Shown piece by piece: positions 58,676 to 64,000 of a DNA stretch of 64,000 bases. The translations under genes were made by a program, and so were the position numbers. The notes under the pieces were generated by a model that saw nothing but the letters and a program-made list of their open reading frames with translations, was not told the origin of the DNA and ran no database searches. The DNA is from Serendipita indica DSM 11827. Its lineage: Eukaryota; Basidiomycota; Agaricomycetes; Sebacinales; Serendipitaceae. The stretch lies in the NCBI GenBank assembly GCA_910890315.1, contig CAJVGD010000011.1, forward strand, positions 1 through 64,000, in the 5' to 3' direction. The stretch's first letter is position 1. Every line of letters starts with the position of its first letter.

Positions 58676-60291
58676 ATGCAGGAGAAGAAGAGCAAACCTG
58701 TAACAGTATGTGCTCCTAGTTAAAGTTTCGATCACAAATCTCTGACCTTGCACAATCAGTATTCGTATGGACGAGGCGGGGCCGGCTGCGCACGCGTCGG
58801 GAAAGCAAGCAGTACTGGCTCTCATGATTCCAAGAAGAGAGTAGTCGACCCAGATATTCGTCCCATGCCCAAGATGCTCGAACTCGAGACGGCTCGTAAC
58901 CGAGTAAGTATTGCATCGCCCTACCTCTTTCGCCTGGCTGTGGCTGATGTGGTTTCCTCTTCTTGCCTGCAGCTCACAACGGGAGGACGAGGCGGAAAGA
59001 ATGTGTATTATCACTGCCTCGAACCGGGCGTCTTTCAGCGCGTTCTCGAGCATGAGACCGCTCGCATTGTCGCCCGCAAGGCCGAGGAACAGGCCAATAA
59101 GGAGTACAAGCAAGAGATGAAGAAGCGGAGCAAGTCCACATCTCTGGGTGACTGTCATAGTAAGTATATCTTCCAATTCGACTCGCATGGCGGACGAGTG
59201 TATGGTGCGCGCGTGAACTCGCTAGAGGGTGGCCACACAAACGTCGCGTGGCGTGGCAAGGACATGGCCGACAGCAGAAGCTACCTATCATCGCCAATTG
59301 TCATGGTCCCCATCTCCGAAGCACACTGACAGCTGTCCACAGCGTCCACCTCGTCGCTCTCACCGTCGCGTTTGGGCTCCCGTCTGCGCTCTGCCAGCAC
59401 GTCGACATTTGCAACTACGATCTCTGGCAGCTCCGGTGGTCCGCCCTCGACCAACCTCTGCTCCGCAATACCTTATCGCTCAAATTCCTCTTGGTCGGCT
59501 AGCTGCCCTGCCGACTCCCGGGCGACCACACCTACGCCTACTAATACTGTAGCACCCAGTACTGCGTCATCAAAAAGCATCGCGAGCAGATTTTTCTCCC
59601 CGCTGAAGCAGCAGTTCTTTGGTCGCAAGTCGGGCTACGAAGGCGTGAATGTTTCATCCGTCTCACTCAGCGGAGACGGAGATAGTGCATCGATGTCAAA
59701 TTTGGGGTTGCAGGGGGGAGCTTGTTTGCCACCACGTCTGTCGATCCGACTCGGACGACGGCGGTGGGCTCCACCTCCACCACGTTCTCTTGCAACGAGA
59801 ATAATTTTGGTGGAGGTTCTGCCTCTACGTACGGGCCATCGGAGATGCGCTCGCTTGGCACCAGCCCCTATCAATATCCACTCCAGGGGGCGCCACGACC
59901 TCGCCCTGTGCATGGAGAGCAAGCCTATTCCACTTCAAACGCTAGGCGATATCAGAACTGGATTGGTGATGCAGAGCTCGCTCGCTACGACGAGGCCAAT
60001 CTCATGTTTCCCCGCGAAAGGACTCTCCGACCAAGTGCCCATACCCGACTACATATTGCTGACACTCAGACGGAGATATCGCATAGGAATATGTATGGGG
60101 CCCAGGGCAGCAAAGCGGGTGCCCTTGTCCAGGGCCAGCCTATCGACATAGGCTCCGAGGAGGGCAAAGAGGGGCAAGTATTCACTTGCTATCATCTTCC
60201 GCTTCGCTCCAATATTGGTTACCATCAGCCTGGCCGGACGAGTCGCGATGGACCAAACGCCCACAGGCGATATGCTGCCACTTACATCTGA
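58676..60291 (+). CDS. DUF3602 protein, first of a tandem pair
   Basis: Exons 58676-58705, 58760-58903, 58973-59159, 59343-59642 and 59714-60291 total 1,239 nt, 412 residues. Two glycine signatures are seen: YSYGRGGAGCARVG near residue 11 and TTGGRGGKNVYYH, as in DUF3602, a short repeat family of fungal proteins. A helix follows (GVFQRVLEHETARIVARKAE) and then a Ser/Thr-rich tail. The 183-nt third intron is long for this window. The last intron (59643-59713) needs a GC donor (GAAG|GCGTGA) to keep the frame. Without it, the coding run is broken at a G6 run at 59713-59718. Function is unknown. It lies 374 bases before its paralogue. Confidence 0.72.
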
Positions 60292-60664
60292 ATTTTTTTT
60301 TCTGAGGAATGTTGTAACTGTAACCATGTACTTGTTCGAGATCTATAGACCATGTTATCGAAACTTGAACCCGCCTACGGCAGCTCGTCGCAGTCGCCCT
60401 GCGCCGTCCCGAGCTCCGCAATATGGTAAATGAACGCGCGGCGCTGATTGATCGATACATGGCGTCGGCTACTGCAAGTCTCAAACGCGGGCCGTCGTGT
60501 GCAAGACTATTGGATAATGATAAGCCATGGATAGGCCAGGCGCGGCCTAATCTAATTTGTCAGATGTTCTCCAGAGATTGATACGAGTCCCTGCTTTTGT
60601 TGGAGTCTAGTCTCCTTTGGCTTGCGCACGACCTGGAATCCCCCAACATCCTCCAAGATCTCCT
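60292..60664. promoter_or_regulatory. Spacer between the two DUF3602 genes
   Basis: About 373 bases, with an AT run (aattttttttt) right after the stop of the first gene and a pyrimidine-rich run just before the second start. No gene was seen. Confidence 0.35.
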
Positions 60665-62689
60665 ATGGCGTCTGCCGCACACGACAAGGGCGTCAAGACA
60701 GACAAGCCCAAGAAGGTCGTTGTGAGTATGCTTCTAGAAGCTTATCGGTGAGCTCACTGACCGGCTGCAGATGTCGTATGTCCTCCTCGCCTTCTTTGCC
60801 GTATCACCATCTCAATCGCCTTGCTTGCTTTTGCTAATCATAGCTACGGACGTGGTGGTGGCAACTTTCGTAAAGTCTCTGAGAAGAAGTATGCGACCGA
60901 GACATCCAAGACCCCTTCGACGGCTCGCAAGGTAAGCGCACACGAAAAGTGCTCAGTTCCTCTCTTATGGTCATATAATGCAGGTGCTCGAGGTTGAGCC
61001 TCCTAGAATGAAGATGGCCGTATCGACCGGACGTGGAGGTTAGTTACTTGTTGGGATTTTGGTTCTCCAATACTTAGAAACTCGTTTTCTAGGGGCGGCC
61101 AACTACTTTCCACATGTTCTTGAAGAGGGAGTCTTTGATCGTGTGATGGAGTATGAGATGACCCGCATCCAAGTGTATAAAAGTCAACAGGCCGCGAAAC
61201 GAACTAGGCGTCGCACAAATTCCAACGTCAAGTCGTCCAAAGCATCTTCAATAGGCTCGGATGATGGTATGTTCCCTATCTACTCCTTAAACCAAGGTCT
61301 TAGATCCTGTACAGCTGCGTCTCAGGCTAGGATCTCCCTCCGCCGTTCTTGGGCCTCCAAATCGACCGTCGACGTGACGGCTCACTCTGCGTCTCTCAGT
61401 CCGCCTATGTCATCTCCAATTACTCAAAACAGACCCGAGGCCCGCAAATCACTTCGAGATACCTTATTGGCACCTCTACGCACCACGTTTACGCGGGCCC
61501 CTCGGCCGTCTAGCACTCACGCAGTGACCAAAGATGATACATCATCCTTCTCTGCTTGCTCACTCAGTGAACCACATTTCCCAATGGACGACTCCATGTC
61601 GCCGGTAGCATCGCCCGTAGAGCTACACTCGCCGTCCAGTCCAAATGCGGGCTCTTACGTGCACCTTCCCGCTCACGGCCATGCCTCGGTAGGATATAGT
61701 CCAACGCTATCTGATGAGGCGTATTCTGCAATTCTTACCCCGTCCACCGCCGAGTTCTTTGGAGAGTTAGGCGCTTCTGCGGTGGCTGCGCGTTATCAGC
61801 AAGCGAACGGAATGCTTACAAGGCGTAAGTCAACCGGAGCTCATCGGAGTCCACGAAGCAGTAAGCGGTTCACGAGCCTATCTGCTCAAGGTATCTCTCC
61901 TCCGCCCATGCCCTCTCCCACGACGCCCTCCCCCCAGTGCCAGTACCCACGATTAGCATCAATGGGCGTACCTCCCTTCCGCCTCTCCCCCGTCATCCAA
62001 CCTTTGCACCCCCGCACCCAGACGAAGCGACACCCCCGAGTTTGCCACCACTATCGTCCTCACATCCGACGCAGAGCGCCATGAAAACGCGCATAGCTGC
62101 AGGCGGAATCTCGATCAAACACCTTCAAGCTAATCCCGTCCCGATTCTTCGTGTACCTGCTCCTCCGCGCTCCCGATCAGGTTCCTCTTTGGCTTCCGTC
62201 TCTTCTAGAGACGCAGAAGCCAGGTATGAGCGGTTGGCCGCCACATCCTCCCCTCCTGGAATTATTAGACCTCCCGGAGACGCGAACGAGGATGGCATGG
62301 AGCTCAAATTGAGCCGTCTGCGGCTCACGACCGATCTTCCGAGTCCCGAAAGATACAACAACTCGACGGCCGCATCGTCTTGTCTCGAGCTTCCTATACC
62401 TAGATCGCAGAAGCGGACAAAGATACATGCCTCACGCGAGGCGTCGTGCTACGATGACTCGGATGTGGATCGTATAGATCCGTTTCTTACATCACGTGGA
62501 CAGGGCAATACTGCGACAGAAGGAGAGCCGCAGTACCTGACTATCCGTGGCGTCGACAGTGTTCGTGTCGGAAAGCGACAGGAGAACGTGGAGGGAATGC
62601 CTTGGAGGAACGCGAGTATACTCTTCTCGGGATCAAACATCTCCATCCCATCTTTTAGCGACTCAAACCCTGAACTCGTGGCTGCATAG
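60665..62689 (+). CDS. DUF3602 protein, second of a tandem pair, with a 5-nt microexon
   Basis: Exons 60665-60721, 60771-60775, 60844-60931, 60984-61038, 61093-61266, 61315-61890 and 61938-62689 total 1,707 nt, 568 residues. It mirrors its neighbour: SYGRGGGNFRKV, then STGRGGAANYFPH, then the helix GVFDRVMEYEMTRIQVYKSQ, then a disordered tail rich in Ser and Pro. The second exon is only ATGTC; it supplies Met and part of Ser so that the motif reads MSYGRGG, like YSYGRGG in the paralogue. The intron at 61267-61314 is 48 nt, free of stops and a multiple of three. The intron at 61891-61937 removes an apparent frame break at a C6 run. Function is unknown. Confidence 0.75.
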
Positions 62690-63084
62690 AATCTTTCCAT
62701 CATAATACCCTATAGACCCTTGTTCCCTTCACTGTATTGTACTCGTAGGTTGGATTTAAAGCGCCCCCAATAGACAATGTTGTAATTTCCTCTAGACGAA
62801 CACAAATGAGATCGTAAAGTTTGGGGGAGAGTACCCATTTCTCTTCAACTCGGGGTAGACACTTTCGTGTTCGTCTCGAATGTGGGTATGCTCTTCGTAT
62901 AATTCGGTAGCAGTGCGCATTGGGTTCGGATGGAGCCTCTTATTGGCGTGGTGTACGAACCAGAGGTCAGCCAGCTGCGAGAAACCATTATTCTAGGAGA
63001 TGTCTTGTTCCTTTGCTACAGTGGGATTTCCGTCATGAAAAGCCAATTGCCTCTGGAATCGGCTGTAACTTGTTCGAAGCGTGG
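62690..63084. other. Intergenic stretch, nothing recognised
   Basis: About 395 bases between the second DUF3602 gene and the FunK1 relic. The kinase half that should follow the relic on the minus strand is not here. Confidence 0.4.
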
Positions 63085-63551
63085 TTATAGAGGCAATGTC
63101 AGTGCAGAAAAGTCGCTCCCTGTGCGATTGTGAGTACCAGTCGGGATTTCTAGTCGTCGTGCAGTGTGTAGGGAGACGAGAACCGTGTTAGGCTGCCTCG
63201 AATCATTGTCACGAAAGTCAAGGAGACTGATGTCGCCGTTTAGAGACTTGATTCCATCGAAATGAAAGCCGTGTAGGAGTCTCAGTGCTACATTGGTAAA
63301 TTCGATCCAAGAAGTGCTCGCTTGCTGCGCTGAGACTCACTATTCCTGACGGAGTGTTTCCAGTTCGGAGCTCAGAGTTGTTGATAAAGTGGTTTTAATT
63401 ATCTGAATCACGTCTGCCACACCTGGAGGCTGTTTTGGATATGCGAGAGTTGACACCTGCTTCAAGAGGTATGCGACAAGTCTATGGATGTCTACTGTAT
63501 CGTTGGGATTTGGATTCTCTGACGCTGGTAGAGTCATCGAATTTCGAGTCT
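63085..63551 (-). pseudogene. Relic of a FunK1-type kinase gene (N-terminal part only)
   Basis: On the minus strand an exon after the acceptor ccctttcag (from 63551) reads TRNSMTLPASENPNPND, then VDIHRLVAYLLKQVSTLAYP and ends LETLRQE. It resembles the FunK1 gene at 41 kb (VHKLLTYLLSRVSAPTNPT ... IFRDE) at matching places. Further on, STSWIEFTNVALRLLHGFHF matches YASWIKLTNRALNASSQVHL. In the 41 kb gene an intron of about 47 nt splits these blocks; here only about 16 bases remain, with two stops. The frame ends at 63085 and no kinase domain follows within the window. It is best read as a decayed paralogue. Confidence 0.6.
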
Positions 63552-63810
63552 GAAAGGGAGGGGATCGAGTTGGAGTGGTCAGCTCTTTCGATAAGGATTC
63601 AATAAATCAAGTAATTGACCTTCAAGCTTACTACACGAGAAGCCTAAATTGCGCGCGTGATAAGGAATGCTGACAAAAGCGAGAACCAAGAAAGATTCTG
63701 ATTGGGTCATCGAACGGATGATGCCATTAGACGTTCGTAGGCCTATGAATCTTATATGACACCATCGCGACCTCGTCCCGGACTCACAATCCTGACCTCC
63801 AACACTCTTC

Positions 63811-64000
63811 ATGTCTCTCCCAGCTACACACAAGGCCCTCGTCGTTGTCGAACCAGGAAAAGTGGCCGTAAAAGAGCAGCCCTTGCCAAAATATGGCGAC
63901 GACGAGCTGCTCGTCAATGTCAAGGCGGTCGCACTCAACCCGACGGATTGGAAGGTATTTCAGATGTATTGGCGCTTTTTAGTAGTCATACTAAGTATGA
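63811..64000 (+). CDS. N-terminal part of a zinc-type alcohol dehydrogenase/enoyl reductase (MDR family)
   Basis: The first exon (63811-63954) encodes MSLPATHKALVVVEPGKVAV, then EQPLPKYGDDELLVNVKAVA and LNPTDWK. This is the GroES-like start of medium-chain reductases, where the L/V-K-A/V-x-LNPTDWK motif marks the fungal trans-enoyl reductase or ToxD-like branch. Such enzymes reduce C=C or C=O bonds with NADPH. A good donor (gtattt) follows, and the rest lies beyond the window. The promoter region is under 260 bases from the FunK1 relic. Confidence 0.85.
   Translation, partial: MSLPATHKALVVVEPGKVAVKEQPLPKYGDDELLVNVKAVALNPTDWKVFQMYWRFLVVILSM

Noticed and set aside
61880-61940. Frame break at a C6 run in the second DUF3602 gene
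   Set aside because: A regular 47-nt GT-AG intron (61891-61937) explains it and gives a coding length divisible by three.
1-64000. Transposons, retroelements, virus-like elements
   Set aside because: No reverse transcriptase, integrase, transposase, capsid, terminal repeat or long inverted repeat was noticed by eye; a repeat-library search would be needed to exclude small fragments.

Overview
The window is nuclear DNA of a filamentous basidiomycete, most likely an Agaricomycete (a Rhizoctonia/Ceratobasidiaceae-like genome would fit). The evidence is compact genes on both strands, many 43-60 nt introns per gene, a FunK1-type fungal kinase gene plus a relic of a second, DUF3602 proteins, and close matches to core fungal genes. 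No transposable element, CRISPR array, rRNA or convincing tRNA was seen. Gene spans run from start to stop codon and include introns; junctions were derived by eye from splice consensus and reading frame.

Layout. 0-10 kb: end of an unknown gene, a RING E3 gene, a 2 kb gene-poor stretch, ORC3 and a divergent serine-rich gene. 10-21 kb: secreted subtilase, UBC13-type E2, a large RING-H2 gene, an unknown gene and an NT-C2 (EEIG1/EHBP1) gene. 21-30 kb: mitochondrial bL28, UPF3, three little-known genes (one Cox14-like) and a DUF1308 gene. 30-41 kb: SLA2/End4, coproporphyrinogen oxidase, a complete IRE1, and JIP5/WDR55. 41-50 kb: a FunK1 kinase gene interrupted at its HRD motif, threonine synthase, SNU13, an unknown tail-anchored-like gene and an F-box/WD40 gene. 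50-64 kb: a polytopic membrane protein, a PhzF-like protein, an AMSH deubiquitinase, a YIP1-family protein, two tandem DUF3602 genes, a second FunK1 relic and the start of a zinc-type alcohol dehydrogenase/enoyl reductase.

Functional themes. The genes are mostly housekeeping. Ubiquitin is well represented (two RING proteins, UBC13, F-box protein, AMSH; UBC13 and AMSH are K63-linkage enzymes in known systems), as is membrane traffic (SLA2, AMSH, YIP1, IRE1). This looks like normal gene density, not an operon-like cluster.

The most unusual signal is in splicing. At least three conserved genes (UBC13, UPF3, SNU13) keep their protein only if an intron starts with GC instead of GT. Three more genes (the unknown gene at 16.8-18.5 kb, AMSH and the first DUF3602 gene) are best or plausibly explained the same way. 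All six donors read AAG|GC, five of them AAG|GCG, instead of the usual AG|GCAAGT. A 5-nt microexon, a possible 2-nt microexon and several stop-free introns of length 3n add to this. No clearly new multi-gene system was found.
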